From Micrococcales bacterium (GTDB taxonomy: Bacteria > Actinomycetota > Actinomycetes > Actinomycetales > Microbacteriaceae): 64,000 bases of DNA. The DNA lies in the NCBI GenBank assembly GCA_947452235.1, contig CANGBK010000001.1, positions 1-64,000 of the forward strand, given 5' to 3'. Positions 10,588 through 20,964 of the stretch are shown here, one piece after another (positions within the stretch are counted from its first letter, which is position 1; each line of letters opens with the position of its first letter). The notes beneath the pieces were generated by a model. It had not been told where the DNA came from. It searched no databases and worked only from the letters and a program-made list of their open reading frames with translations. Made by a program: the position numbers and the translations under genes.

Positions 10588-10604
10588 ATAAATGAAGGAG
10601 AGAA

Positions 10605-10766
10605 ATGAAAAATACGGTCAACATTAGAGATGACAAAGGTGATGTTCCAGGTTGGGTTTTGGTGACACTTATGACAGCTGGTTTAGTTGTCTTACTATGG
10701 GCTGTCGCGGGGCCAGCCTTGAAAACTATTTTCAATAACGCGGTTGCCAAGGTTGTTGTTATCTAG
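10605..10766 (+). CDS. 53-aa Flp-like small pilin/conserved single-TM protein of the Tad locus
   Basis: MKNTVNIRDDKGDVPGWVLVTLMTAGLVVLLWAVAGPALKTIFNNAVAKVVVI; SD 'GAAGGAGAG' upstream; below the length cutoff of the supplied ORF track. Confidence 0.75.
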   Translation: MKNTVNIRDDKGDVPGWVLVTLMTAGLVVLLWAVAGPALKTIFNNAVAKVVVI

Positions 10767-11106
10767 CGAGGAGGGTTCAGCCCCCATCGAGTTCGTGATG
10801 GTTACCCTGCCGACAACACTTCTACTGCTTCCGATAATCAGTTTGTTTGCGCTTTGCCAAAATCAGATCGCGCAGAATCAAATCACATATGAGATAGCTA
10901 GGTTTGCTGCTTTGGCAGATGTTAGTTCTCAGGAGGTTGAGGACTATCGGATGCAACTTGATGAATCTGCTCAGGTTTTTCGAGAGTTTTCGACCGGAAC
11001 CTGCGTTGAGCTAGTTTCGATTTCTAAGGAGCATTTGGTGCCTTTATGGCCAGTTCCAATCCCGATGATTTCAACTGGAAGAGCTAGTTGTGAAATCGAT
11101 AACTGA
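10744..11106 (+). CDS. TadE-like pseudopilin
   Basis: 'EEGSAPIEFVMVTLPTTLLLLPIISLF' TadE-type prepilin motif. Confidence 0.75.
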   Translation: MPRLLLSSEEGSAPIEFVMVTLPTTLLLLPIISLFALCQNQIAQNQITYEIARFAALADVSSQEVEDYRMQLDESAQVFREFSTGTCVELVSISKEHLVPLWPVPIPMISTGRASCEIDN

Positions 11107-11440
11107 TGAACAAGGTAATGCCTTGTTAGAGGGAGTTGCTTTCGCTGCTGTTGCATTCGGGTTGGTATTGAATCTTGGGCTGAACCTTTTTCAAATGCAA
11201 GAAAAGGCGTTAGAGCTTCAAGGGCTAGCTAGAAATGTGATGCGAGTGCACCTTATTCATCCAGAAGAAGCACTCGGTTCTCTGGTTGCTAGATGGCAGG
11301 CACTTTCTCCAAGCTGGCGAGATCAAGAGCTCAAGTTTGATTTGAGCTGTGATTCTAGTTGTCCAGCTAATTCAGTTGTTTGGTTACATCTTGAGGGTAG
11401 TGATTTGAAAGCTTCAAGCTTTGGTGTCCCAAGTGACTAA
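11090..11440 (+). CDS. TadE/pseudopilin-like small membrane protein
   Basis: 'DEQGNALLEGVAFAAVAFGLVLNLGLN' prepilin-like N terminus; position in Tad cluster. Confidence 0.65.
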   Translation: MKSITDEQGNALLEGVAFAAVAFGLVLNLGLNLFQMQEKALELQGLARNVMRVHLIHPEEALGSLVARWQALSPSWRDQELKFDLSCDSSCPANSVVWLHLEGSDLKASSFGVPSD

Positions 11441-11807
11441 TCTTAGGAGCGATTCGGGGACCGCACTTATTTGGTTCATCGGGTTGCTTGTCTTGGTAAC
11501 GCTAGTTTGCTTACTGCTCGTTACAACTGTTCATGAGTATCTGTTTGTTAGAGGTGTACATGATTTTGTTGAGCAATATGCTCTAGCCGAGAAGACATTA
11601 GTGGATCGAGGATTAGGCATATCTAATGCTTCAGACTTGTTGAGAGAGCAAGCTTTGTCTCAAGGGAACAACTATGAACTAAGCGTTGCTAAAACACAAT
11701 TCGTTGATGCCAAGAGTTTGCAGGTAATCATTTGCGCTACTTGGCATGCTCCATTACCTATTTTTGAATACACCAAACTGATTTGTGAATCCGCTATTGC
11801 AAGGTGA
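11421..11807 (+). CDS. TadG/helicase-secretion-neighbourhood-like pseudopilin
   Basis: 'RSDSGTALIWFIGLLVLVTLVCLLLV' N terminus; last gene of Tad cluster. Confidence 0.6.
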   Translation: MVSQVTNLRSDSGTALIWFIGLLVLVTLVCLLLVTTVHEYLFVRGVHDFVEQYALAEKTLVDRGLGISNASDLLREQALSQGNNYELSVAKTQFVDAKSLQVIICATWHAPLPIFEYTKLICESAIAR

Positions 11808-14795
11808 TTATTTGATAACTAGGCGCTCAGGTGCTGAGATAGAAATAGTTCCTGAGCTGCTTTTGTATATCGAGACTATGTCTAAGGTGTCCCCAGAAGC
11901 TAATGGAACATCTCGTCCAGTGTTGTAATTCCAGGTCATTCCATAACTAGCTTGATCGTCGGTAGCAATTGCTGTCCAAGAGCCACCGTTGATTCTTGCC
12001 GCAAAAGTAACGGAGCCTGAATCATTGGCAAGAATTCCTGCAGTTAGGTCAATCGTCTGAGATCTGCTGTCTAGTGAAACGGTTTGATAAACATTTGGGG
12101 CTTTAGTGATAATCGCCATTTGCTTATTGGCTTTGAGAACTAGCGTTCCCATAGCCGGAACTTTCAGAGTTATTTTCCCTGAGGTGTCTGATCTGAATGT
12201 TCCAGCACCGAGAATTCCAGCAAAAGTTGCGTTAGGAGTGTTGGTCACAAAAGTTGCACTCTGATCTTTTTTACCGCTGTTGAAGGCCACCAGGTATTCA
12301 ATTCTGTTGGTCTGGTCGATTCGACTATTGACTAAAAGGTTTCCAGCTTGGCTTCGAAGTATCTGTGGACCACTAGCCAATGCAGGATTGTCTTTTCGGA
12401 GTTGGTTTAGTGCGGTGATCCGTGTTGTGAGGGGAGTTGTGATGTTGAAGGAATTACGAATGCCAATTGGATCTCCCCAAACTCGAGGCTCTTCATTCCA
12501 CTCCTGGACTCTGGTGCTGAACATGTCTTGTCTGGCCGCTTTATCGCCACCCGATCCGATCATGCCAACCTCGTCACCGTAATAAACACAAGGTATTCCG
12601 CGAGTTAGGAACATCACATCGTGGGCCAAAAGATCTGCTTTACGTAGCTGTGAAATGTTTGAACCGCTTTGCAATAGCATCGCTGCTCGGCCCATGTCGT
12701 GATTACCTAAGAAGGTCACTAGGTTGTAAGCACTCTTATTAGGTGTTAGGAAAGAGTTATCTGAAGCAAAAAGTGAACCAAGGTATGAAGCTTGACCGCC
12801 CTTGGCGTAACCTATAGCTGAAGATTGGAATGCGAAATCAAGAGCTGATGGTAATGCTTGTGTGTGCATATAGTTACTTAAAGCACTTGAAGAGCCGTCA
12901 TAGTATTCGCCAAATGCAAACAGAGAAGCATTCTTTTGTGTCATTGTTGCCGCTGTTTGGCTAAGCATCTTTGGCCACCATTTGTTGAAGAACTGATCGT
13001 CAACATGCTTGGCGGTGTCAATCCTGAAACCATCAACCCCATAGTCATTTACCCACATGGAATAAACACTTGCGAAGCCATCCACTACAGCCTGGTTTTC
13101 AGTTTTGATGTCGTCAAGGCCACCGAAGTCACCGTTTTGATATTCGGTTTTACTGCCCCAATTACTTATGTTCCCCATGTTGTGATAGTTCGTGAGGTCG
13201 TTTAGGAAAGCTGGATACTTGATGGTTTCATCGCCTTCAGGGATATATGCCGAAGTATTTGGTGTGGTGTTGAAACCTCTTGCGTTTGCATATCCGATTA
13301 TGTCTGCAGTGTGGTTTACTACGATGTCCAGAACAACTTTGATTCCAAGTCGGTGAGCGCAGTCAGTGAAAGCCTTGAACTCTAGGTTCGTTCCCCAGTG
13401 AGGGTCAATCTTGGTGAAATCTGTAATGGAGTACCCGTGGTAGGAGGCACTACCGCCGTGAACAAAATCTTGTACAAAAGGCGGGCTAACCCAAACTGCT
13501 GAGAAACCTAAACGCTTTATGCGAGGTAAACCATCGCCAGAGCCATCATTAGCTGAACAGCCATCCATCAGACCGGCTAAATCGCCACCGTGCGAGTATG
13601 CAGGGCTAGTAGGTGAGTTGCCTGTTGATGATGGGCCGCCGGCTAAACCGCCAGTGTCGTTGTTGGTATCACCGTTCTTGTATCTATCGGTCATCACAAA
13701 ATAGATGCTGTCGTTAGCGAAATTAGATCTCGGTGTTTGGCCAACGAGACTTGAAGCCTGTTCAAGTGTTGGTGCTTGCACGAGTGAACTGTATGGAACG
13801 GGAGCGCTAATGATGGTGTTGCCAGCAACATCCTGATTTCCTGACTCAACCCAGATTTCACCACCGGTTGCGGTTAGGTCAATAACCTGGATACCGACGT
13901 TTGGGTCACCTATGGAGCCTTTGTGGATTATGTATGGAAAAAGAAGTGAACCTTCAGCAAGTGGAACAGTAAAAGTAATTCCCCAAGCATCAGCTTTAGT
14001 TGAGTCAGGATTTTGTGATTTAGCCCAAGTGTTTGATTTTGCAGCACCGCCATAGGTTGCGTCGTTTAGTGAGTTGAGAGTCCAACCGGTGTATTTTCCA
14101 TCATTGCGGTGATAGTGAATCACAGCTTGGTTATTGAGTTCGGGTTTGGTAATAGCAACGCCATCAAGGTCATCAGAAACATAAAGGTTGCTGTTTTGAG
14201 ATAAGTCAATATCCATGTCGTAGCTGGTTTGAGAAATCGTGCTCCCGACTTTTCCAAACAACTGAACAACCGCATCAGTTGTGTCTATAGGTACGACGAC
14301 CTTAGCTAATAAGTTTGCATCAAAGTTAGCTGAGTATATTTGGCTACCAACTTTTATCTTTACCGATCTACTCTTTTTTGCGGATCCTGTGGCACTCAGA
14401 TGAATGACAACATTTCCAGATGCTTTCAATCTTGAATCAAAAGGAACGCCAGTTGCTGAAAGCCAAATCTCTGGATGTGAAGATGGGTTGATCGTGGTTG
14501 TCGATTTATTTAGACCTGTTGCACTAATCAAGAGATCTCCAGCGTTAGCTGGAACTGAAATAACCCCGAACCAACCGTAAGCGTCAACGCCAACTACTCT
14601 TGAGGATCCTGTAACAACAGTTGGGTTGGACGCTAATGCTACGGTAACTTTAGGAGTCTTGGGAAGTGCTTTAGGAACGTGAACTACAAGGTCATAGGCA
14701 GGAATGTCTGCTTGAGCGATACTTACGTGGGTGAATGAACCCAACAGAATCATTATTGAAGCTGTTAATCCTAAAATCCGCTTATGTTTGTGCAT
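11808..14795 (-). CDS. Secreted GH13 alpha-amylase/pullulanase-like enzyme
   Basis: Signal peptide; PUD-like 'YIIHKGSIGDPN'; GH13 motifs 'VVLDIVVNHT', 'GVDGFRIDTAKHV', 'FLGNHDMGR'. Confidence 0.92.
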   Translation of the reverse strand: MHKHKRILGLTASIMILLGSFTHVSIAQADIPAYDLVVHVPKALPKTPKVTVALASNPTVVTGSSRVVGVDAYGWFGVISVPANAGDLLISATGLNKSTTTINPSSHPEIWLSATGVPFDSRLKASGNVVIHLSATGSAKKSRSVKIKVGSQIYSANFDANLLAKVVVPIDTTDAVVQLFGKVGSTISQTSYDMDIDLSQNSNLYVSDDLDGVAITKPELNNQAVIHYHRNDGKYTGWTLNSLNDATYGGAAKSNTWAKSQNPDSTKADAWGITFTVPLAEGSLLFPYIIHKGSIGDPNVGIQVIDLTATGGEIWVESGNQDVAGNTIISAPVPYSSLVQAPTLEQASSLVGQTPRSNFANDSIYFVMTDRYKNGDTNNDTGGLAGGPSSTGNSPTSPAYSHGGDLAGLMDGCSANDGSGDGLPRIKRLGFSAVWVSPPFVQDFVHGGSASYHGYSITDFTKIDPHWGTNLEFKAFTDCAHRLGIKVVLDIVVNHTADIIGYANARGFNTTPNTSAYIPEGDETIKYPAFLNDLTNYHNMGNISNWGSKTEYQNGDFGGLDDIKTENQAVVDGFASVYSMWVNDYGVDGFRIDTAKHVDDQFFNKWWPKMLSQTAATMTQKNASLFAFGEYYDGSSSALSNYMHTQALPSALDFAFQSSAIGYAKGGQASYLGSLFASDNSFLTPNKSAYNLVTFLGNHDMGRAAMLLQSGSNISQLRKADLLAHDVMFLTRGIPCVYYGDEVGMIGSGGDKAARQDMFSTRVQEWNEEPRVWGDPIGIRNSFNITTPLTTRITALNQLRKDNPALASGPQILRSQAGNLLVNSRIDQTNRIEYLVAFNSGKKDQSATFVTNTPNATFAGILGAGTFRSDTSGKITLKVPAMGTLVLKANKQMAIITKAPNVYQTVSLDSRSQTIDLTAGILANDSGSVTFAARINGGSWTAIATDDQASYGMTWNYNTGRDVPLASGDTLDIVSIYKSSSGTISISAPERLVIK

Positions 14796-14829
14796 AGTAA
14801 GACAAGTCTATGTTTAGAGAGTTAGGAAA

Positions 14830-16020
14830 CTAGCCCTTAGATTGGGGTGCTACTGCGTAACGGGGGATGTATCTAAACATTAGGCCTGCACCAACAAGTC
14901 CCAAGCCACCGAATAAGGCCATCGCTCCTGCTAGACCCAAAGGAATGATCAAGGCAGATAGAGCATTAGGTGCTGCAGCATCCCCAAAATCAACCAACAG
15001 ACGGTATGAAGCTAAGAATTCGTTTCTGGCATCCTTTGGAGCCATATCTGCTCCCAGCACCATGATTACGCCAGAGCCCAAACCATTGGCTATAGACATT
15101 AGTAGCGCTATCAGCAAGAAGGTATTTGAATCAATTGCGATACCAACTAGGAAGTGAGTTATGCCTAAACCAACCAGAGTTGGAACAGCGGCAAATCCTC
15201 TACCGAAACGATCCATGACTTGACCGCTTAGATAGAACATTGCGAAATCTAATGCACCGGCGAAAGCGATATACAAAGATGCTTGTTCGGTAGGCATGCC
15301 TAAAGAAATAGCTAAAAGTGGAAGTCCAACCATTCTGGTTCCACGAAGTGCAGAAAGAATTGATGATGCAACACCTAGGGTTGCAAGTTTCTTGCCTTCA
15401 CGTTTAGCAATTAGATATGTTGCTTTGAAAGATGAACCGTTCTTGGTTCTATCTTCACTGCCTTTTGCAACAATGAGAATTACTGCAGCAGCAGCACAAA
15501 GAACAAGAGGAAGGTAATAAACCTCTTGAACTGAATAGAACTTGATAATCAAAGCTCCAATAGCAGGACCTGCAAATGAGCCCGCTCTGAACATTCCGCC
15601 AAGTACTGAAAGTGATCTTGCTCTAACCGCTATCGGAACGTGCTCTGTCATCCAACCGAGTCTTGCTAAACCGAAAACAGCTGCTGATGCACCAACAATA
15701 AAAACTCCGGCACCAAGCATGAAAAGGTTTAAAGCAAACAGGCTCGCAAGAATACCGAGAGCAGAGGCAAGGCTGGCAGCAATCATTGCTTTACGCTCAC
15801 CAAGAGCATCAACTAATTTTGCTGCTGGAATATCTGCAACTAAACGGCCAACCATCATCATTGCGGTGATAACACCAGCGGTTGCAAGGTTTGCTCCTAA
15901 GAGCTGAGCTGTTGCAGGTACGCTTGGGATAATTCCGAACTCTGCCGTTGAGAAAAGAAATGACGGCAAGAAAACTGGGAAGACCAGGTTTCTTTTAGCG
16001 AAAGATTTAGGTTCAGACAC
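14830..16020 (-). CDS. MFS transporter
   Basis: 12-TM pattern, 'MMMVGRLVADIPAAKLVDALGERKAM' MFS loop 2-3 motif. Confidence 0.85.
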   Translation of the reverse strand: MSEPKSFAKRNLVFPVFLPSFLFSTAEFGIIPSVPATAQLLGANLATAGVITAMMMVGRLVADIPAAKLVDALGERKAMIAASLASALGILASLFALNLFMLGAGVFIVGASAAVFGLARLGWMTEHVPIAVRARSLSVLGGMFRAGSFAGPAIGALIIKFYSVQEVYYLPLVLCAAAAVILIVAKGSEDRTKNGSSFKATYLIAKREGKKLATLGVASSILSALRGTRMVGLPLLAISLGMPTEQASLYIAFAGALDFAMFYLSGQVMDRFGRGFAAVPTLVGLGITHFLVGIAIDSNTFLLIALLMSIANGLGSGVIMVLGADMAPKDARNEFLASYRLLVDFGDAAAPNALSALIIPLGLAGAMALFGGLGLVGAGLMFRYIPRYAVAPQSKG

Positions 16021-16034
16021 CAGTCAATTATCGC

Positions 16035-19000
16035 CTATGGGATGGTCACCTGTTTCGCACCTGAAACTGAGATAGCTCCAGAGGTGCTCTTGTATATGGC
16101 TACGAAAGTTATTTTGGTACCGGATGGGACCCCAGAACCAACCATTGGTTGATAGTCCCAGACCATTCCAAAGTTCTTTGAGTCATCGGTGCCAACAACA
16201 CTCCAAGGCTGATCGCCTGCTTTCATAACCCAGGTGACGCTACCTAGATCAGTTGTTGAAACATTTGATGAAAGCGTCACTGTTTGGTTAGAACCGCTAA
16301 CTGTTGCACCAACTGTCACAGCAACTGTTGAATCTGCTAGTGGAAGCTGGTTGGCTGCTCTATAAATAACTGTTCCGCGAGCAGGAATAGTGATGTTCAC
16401 CACATTCGTTGCAGTGCTTGAAACCTTGCTTCCAGTTAGAAGTGGTGACCAAGAAGATGATGGTGTTGAAGTGGTTACGGTGACAGTCTGAGCCGTATTA
16501 CCAGAGTTGAAACCAACTAGGTATTCGCGTCTATCAGTTTTATCTAGTCTTGAAATCACCAGTGTGCTAGTTCCAACGGCTCTGGTTGTTTGAGCGCCAG
16601 TAGCTAAGGCAGGGTATTGTTTGCGCAAGTTGTTTAGCAGAGTGATTCTTGTGGTTAGCGGTGTTGTGATGTTGAAAGAAGAATTATTAGCGATGTATGA
16701 ACCCCAAACACGATCTTCATACATCCACTGGTTTACTTGAGTTGAGAACATATCTTCGCGGGCTGCTTTGTCGCCACCGGAACCAATCATTCCAACTTCA
16801 TCGCCATAGTAAACACTTGGGATACCTCTGGTTAGGAACAACAGATCGTTTGCTAGAAGCATTGAGGAAGCCCGAGTGCTTCCAGTTTGGTTGATCAAGT
16901 TAGCCGCACGACCCATGTCATGGTTGCCTAGGAAGGTAACTAAGTCGTAAGGGGATTTAGTCTTAGTAATAAAAAGATTGTCCTGATCTAGGAAGCTTGA
17001 GAAGCTTGCTGCGCCGCCACCTGCTGCATAAGGCAAAGCATTTGATTGAAAAGCAAAATCCAGAGCAGACGGCAAACCATATTTACGCATGTATGAACTC
17101 AGAGTTCCGCTGTTAGCTTCATAGAACTCGCCAAAGGCAAAGAGTTTTTGATTCTTCTGATTCATTAGCGTTGCTGTTTGTTCAACAACTTTCGGCCACC
17201 ACTTAGAGAAGTATTGGTTATCAACGTGCTTCGCTGTGTCAATGCGGAAACCGTCAACCCCGTAGTTATTTATCCAGTTTGAGTAAACATCTGCGAAGCC
17301 GTTGATAACTGCTTCGTTTTCTGTCTTCACATCGTCCAGACCAAAGAAGTCACCGTTTTGGTATTGGGATTGGTTACCCCAGTCACCAACGTTTCCTTGG
17401 TTGTGATAGTTGTTGATGTCATTCAGGAAGGCAGGTGATTTGATGCTTGTTCCCCAGGAAGGAATATATGCGGTTGTGTTGGGTAAGTTATGGAAGTTGT
17501 AATTGTTATCGCGGTACTGAATCACATCTCCGGTGTGGTTCATAACAATATCCAGAACTACTTTGATGCCTATGCGGTGAGCACAATCAACAAAGGACTT
17601 GAATTCGGCATTAGTTCCCCAATGTGGATCAATGGTGGTGAAGTCATCAATCCAATAGCCGTGATATGCAGATGATCCGCCTTGAACAAAGTTTTGTTTG
17701 AACGGAGGAGTAATCCAGACGGCTGTGAAACCTAAGCGTTTGATTCTAGGTAGGCCATCACCTGTTCCATCGGTTTTAGAACAACCATCGCTCAATCCAG
17801 CTAAGTCACCTCCGTGGGAATAGCCAGGATCGGTTGGATCAAAACCGTTCACGGATTTGTTGTTTGAGCTTGAGCCACCTTTATCGTTAGTTACATCACC
17901 GTTTTTATAACGGTCTGTCATAACGAAGTAAATAGAGTCACCTGAAAAAGAAGATCTAGGGGAGTCTGTTGCCAATGCGGATGCATCGGCAACAGTTAGG
18001 GCATCAATAGCGTTATTTAGCACTGGGGGATTGGTGGTTAAGAAATTCCCGTCGCTGTCAATGTGACCTGACTCAAGCCAGATCTCATAACCTGATTTTG
18101 CTAGGTCAAGAAGCTGGTCTGGGCCAGCTGGGTCCTTGAGTTCACCTTTGTGAATTATGTATGGAAGTTTGTTGGCATAGGTTGTTAGCGGAATCTTGAA
18201 TGTCACACCCCAACTATCTGTCTTGGATGAAATTGGAGCCTTAGGTGCCACCCAAAGTGTTTCTGTGGTTGCACCATTAGATCCAGCGAGCTGCCAAACG
18301 TGCATTCCCCAACTCTTATATGTGTTATCGGCTCTGTGGTAGTGAACGAGCGCATAGTTGCCGCGCTCGGCTACGCTTCCGTAAATAGTTGCAATTCCAC
18401 TGGTTAGGTAAAGTTCTGAAAACTTTGACGCATCGCCCGAGATATTCTCAATGTCATCCACAAGTTTCTTTGATTTGGTTGATTGGGTCTTTATTTTAAA
18501 AGTTGTTGTGTTTGCGGGAACTGCAAAAGATGCAACTAGGTCTGTGGTTCCGACCTTAACAAAGGCTTGGGTTGTGATCTGTGAGCCGATGGTTAGGACT
18601 GCAGTTCTACCTGTCTTGATAGATGCATTTAGGTGAACCTTTATTTCTTTAGTTGCCTGAACACGTGAAAGATATGGAACACCATTTGCATCGAGCCAAA
18701 CTTCTTTAGTAGAGGAAGGGTCGATGCAGGTTGTCGAAAAGGTGATTCTCGTTGCAGAAAGACATATAGTCGATGTGTTCGAAGGGACTGAATTAACTGC
18801 GAACCAGCCATAGCTATCTAAAGCTTGAAGTCTTGAAGTTCCCAAAATTGCGTTTTGATTTACTCCTGAACTTATGACGACTTGAGCGTTGGTTGGCATA
18901 GTGCTAGCTGGAACGTGAGTAATAAGGTCATAGGCCGGGGTTGTTACCGCTGCGTTTGTGGATTCAATCGAAATAACTGAGCCCAAGGCAGGGATTAGGA

Positions 19001-19046
19001 CCAGGATTAGGCTCAAAGCCTTGAATTTGCCGCGCACAATAGACAT
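16035..19046 (-). CDS. Secreted GH13 alpha-amylase/pullulanase-like enzyme, paralogue of 11808-14795
   Basis: Same architecture and motifs 'VVLDIVMNHTGD', 'GVDGFRIDTAKHVDNQYF', 'FLGNHDMGRAANL'. Confidence 0.92.
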   Translation of the reverse strand: MSIVRGKFKALSLILVLIPALGSVISIESTNAAVTTPAYDLITHVPASTMPTNAQVVISSGVNQNAILGTSRLQALDSYGWFAVNSVPSNTSTICLSATRITFSTTCIDPSSTKEVWLDANGVPYLSRVQATKEIKVHLNASIKTGRTAVLTIGSQITTQAFVKVGTTDLVASFAVPANTTTFKIKTQSTKSKKLVDDIENISGDASKFSELYLTSGIATIYGSVAERGNYALVHYHRADNTYKSWGMHVWQLAGSNGATTETLWVAPKAPISSKTDSWGVTFKIPLTTYANKLPYIIHKGELKDPAGPDQLLDLAKSGYEIWLESGHIDSDGNFLTTNPPVLNNAIDALTVADASALATDSPRSSFSGDSIYFVMTDRYKNGDVTNDKGGSSSNNKSVNGFDPTDPGYSHGGDLAGLSDGCSKTDGTGDGLPRIKRLGFTAVWITPPFKQNFVQGGSSAYHGYWIDDFTTIDPHWGTNAEFKSFVDCAHRIGIKVVLDIVMNHTGDVIQYRDNNYNFHNLPNTTAYIPSWGTSIKSPAFLNDINNYHNQGNVGDWGNQSQYQNGDFFGLDDVKTENEAVINGFADVYSNWINNYGVDGFRIDTAKHVDNQYFSKWWPKVVEQTATLMNQKNQKLFAFGEFYEANSGTLSSYMRKYGLPSALDFAFQSNALPYAAGGGAASFSSFLDQDNLFITKTKSPYDLVTFLGNHDMGRAANLINQTGSTRASSMLLANDLLFLTRGIPSVYYGDEVGMIGSGGDKAAREDMFSTQVNQWMYEDRVWGSYIANNSSFNITTPLTTRITLLNNLRKQYPALATGAQTTRAVGTSTLVISRLDKTDRREYLVGFNSGNTAQTVTVTTSTPSSSWSPLLTGSKVSSTATNVVNITIPARGTVIYRAANQLPLADSTVAVTVGATVSGSNQTVTLSSNVSTTDLGSVTWVMKAGDQPWSVVGTDDSKNFGMVWDYQPMVGSGVPSGTKITFVAIYKSTSGAISVSGAKQVTIP

Positions 19047-19111
19047 AGCCGAATTCTACTGACGTACTCTGGGAAAACACTTAGTGAGCAATTGTGGTTA
19101 AACTAGGGAAC

Positions 19112-20212
19112 ATGTCCGAGCTTGATCTATCCAGTGAAATCAAGCAGTTACGTCAAACACTTGAGACCATAACTGCTGTCTCAGACCTACCTAAATTAGA
19201 GGCTCAAATAGCTGAACTTGAGCAGTTGGCTCAAAACCCTGCTCTATGGGATGACACGGAGAATGCTCAGCAGGTAACATCAAGCCTTTCAAGAAAACAA
19301 GCTCAGGTGAGAAGACTAAAAGACTTGGCTTCAAGGATTAGTGACCTAGAGTTCATGGTTCAACTTGGTAATGAGGGTCAAGATGAGTCTTTACAGAAAG
19401 AAGCTGTTGGGGAAGTTGCCAAGCTCACTAAAGAGATAGGTGAAGCTGAAGTTCAAACTCTCTTGAATGGTGAGTATGACTCAAGAGCTGCCATTATGAC
19501 TATTCGCTCTGGTGCCGGTGGCGATGATGCTACAGATTTTGCGGAAATGCTTTTGAGAATGTATTTGAGGTATTGCGAGAAGCAGGGTTGGAAGGTCAGT
19601 GTTTTAGATACTTCTTTTGCTGAAGGTGCTGGCATCAAGTCGGCAACAGTTGAAATCGATGCTCCTTATGCTTTTGGTGAATTATCAGTTGAGGCTGGTA
19701 CTCACCGCTTGGTTCGCATGAGTCCTTTCAATGCTGCTGGCAAGAGGCAGACCAGTTTTGCCGCTGTTGAAGTTGTTCCTTTGATTGAACAAACCGATGT
19801 GATTGATGTTCCAGATAATGACATTCGTATCGATGTCTTTAGATCTTCAGGCCCTGGTGGTCAGTCGGTTAACACAACAGATTCCGCTGTTCGAATTACC
19901 CACTTGCCAACTGGAATAGTCGTTTCTTGCCAAAATGAGAAATCACAGTTGCAAAACAAAGCTGCTGCTATGCGAGTGCTGCAGAGCCGTTTGTTGGAAC
20001 TTAAGCGAAGCGAAGAAGACGCTAAGAAGAAGCAGTTAGCTGGGGATGCAACTGCTTCCTGGGGTGATCAGATGCGCTCTTATGTGATGGCTCCATATCA
20101 AATGGTGAAGGACCTTAGAACTAACTTTGAAGTGAATAACCCTGATGCAGTCTTTGATGGGGAGCTAGCTGGCTTTATTGCAGCTGGTATTCGCTGGCGT
20201 AAAACTTCCTGA
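19112..20212 (+). CDS. prfB: Peptide chain release factor 2
   Basis: 'GAGGDDATDFAEMLLRMYLRYCEKQGW', 'RSSGPGGQSVNTTDSAVRITHLPTGI' GGQ motif; Met at 19112 preferred over 19094. Confidence 0.96.
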   Translation: MSELDLSSEIKQLRQTLETITAVSDLPKLEAQIAELEQLAQNPALWDDTENAQQVTSSLSRKQAQVRRLKDLASRISDLEFMVQLGNEGQDESLQKEAVGEVAKLTKEIGEAEVQTLLNGEYDSRAAIMTIRSGAGGDDATDFAEMLLRMYLRYCEKQGWKVSVLDTSFAEGAGIKSATVEIDAPYAFGELSVEAGTHRLVRMSPFNAAGKRQTSFAAVEVVPLIEQTDVIDVPDNDIRIDVFRSSGPGGQSVNTTDSAVRITHLPTGIVVSCQNEKSQLQNKAAAMRVLQSRLLELKRSEEDAKKKQLAGDATASWGDQMRSYVMAPYQMVKDLRTNFEVNNPDAVFDGELAGFIAAGIRWRKTS

Positions 20213-20277
20213 GAATAGATAGACACGGCTCAGCCTTTAGGGCTAAGTGGGTTTAGGCAACTTAGGCTAAAAACACA

Positions 20278-20964
20278 ATGATTTCTATAAGCCAAGTAAC
20301 CAAAAGCTATCGTGGAGCACCACGACCAGCCCTCGATAATGTCTCGATTGAGATAGATAAGGGTGAGTTTGTCTTTTTGGTTGGAGCTTCAGGTTCAGGT
20401 AAATCTTCTTTGATGCGTATGGTTTTGCGTGAAGATTTACCAACCGCTGGAAGCATTCACGTTCTAGGGGAAAACTTAGTTGGTATCCCTAATCGTCGTG
20501 TTCCACATTTCAGAAGAAACCTAGGTGTTGTTTTTCAGGACTTCAGATTGCTACCAAATAAAACCGCAGCTCAAAACGTTGCATTCAGTTTGGAAGTTAT
20601 CGGTAAGAGTCGCGGCTTTATTACTGAAGCGGTTCCTGAGGTTTTGCGTCTGGTTGGTTTGGAAGAAAAAGCTAACTCACTTCCGAGTGAGTTATCTGGA
20701 GGTGAGCAACAAAGGGTTGCTTTGGCTAGAGCCATTGTTAATAAGCCAGCTATTTTGTTGGCTGATGAGCCAACCGGAAACTTAGATCCAAATACTTCTG
20801 AAGGCATTATGGATTTGTTGAACAGAATCAATTTGGCTGGAACAACTATTTTGATGGCAACTCACGATCGTGGAATTGTTGATAAGTATCGTAAGCGAGT
20901 TATTGAACTAAGCCAAGGCAAGATTGTTCGTGATGAACAGGGCAGTGGATACGGTAACCGATGA
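20278..20964 (+). CDS. ftsE: Cell division ATP-binding protein FtsE
   Basis: '[18 protein letters not shown]', '[33 protein letters not shown]'; followed by ftsX. Confidence 0.95.
   Translation: MISISQVTKSYRGAPRPALDNVSIEIDKGEFVFLVGASGSGKSSLMRMVLREDLPTAGSIHVLGENLVGIPNRRVPHFRRNLGVVFQDFRLLPNKTAAQNVAFSLEVIGKSRGFITEAVPEVLRLVGLEEKANSLPSELSGGEQQRVALARAIVNKPAILLADEPTGNLDPNTSEGIMDLLNRINLAGTTILMATHDRGIVDKYRKRVIELSQGKIVRDEQGSGYGNR

Noticed and set aside
19094-20212. Programmed +1 frameshift in prfB
   Set aside because: The RF2 frame is continuous from start to stop; no internal in-frame TGA/shift site.
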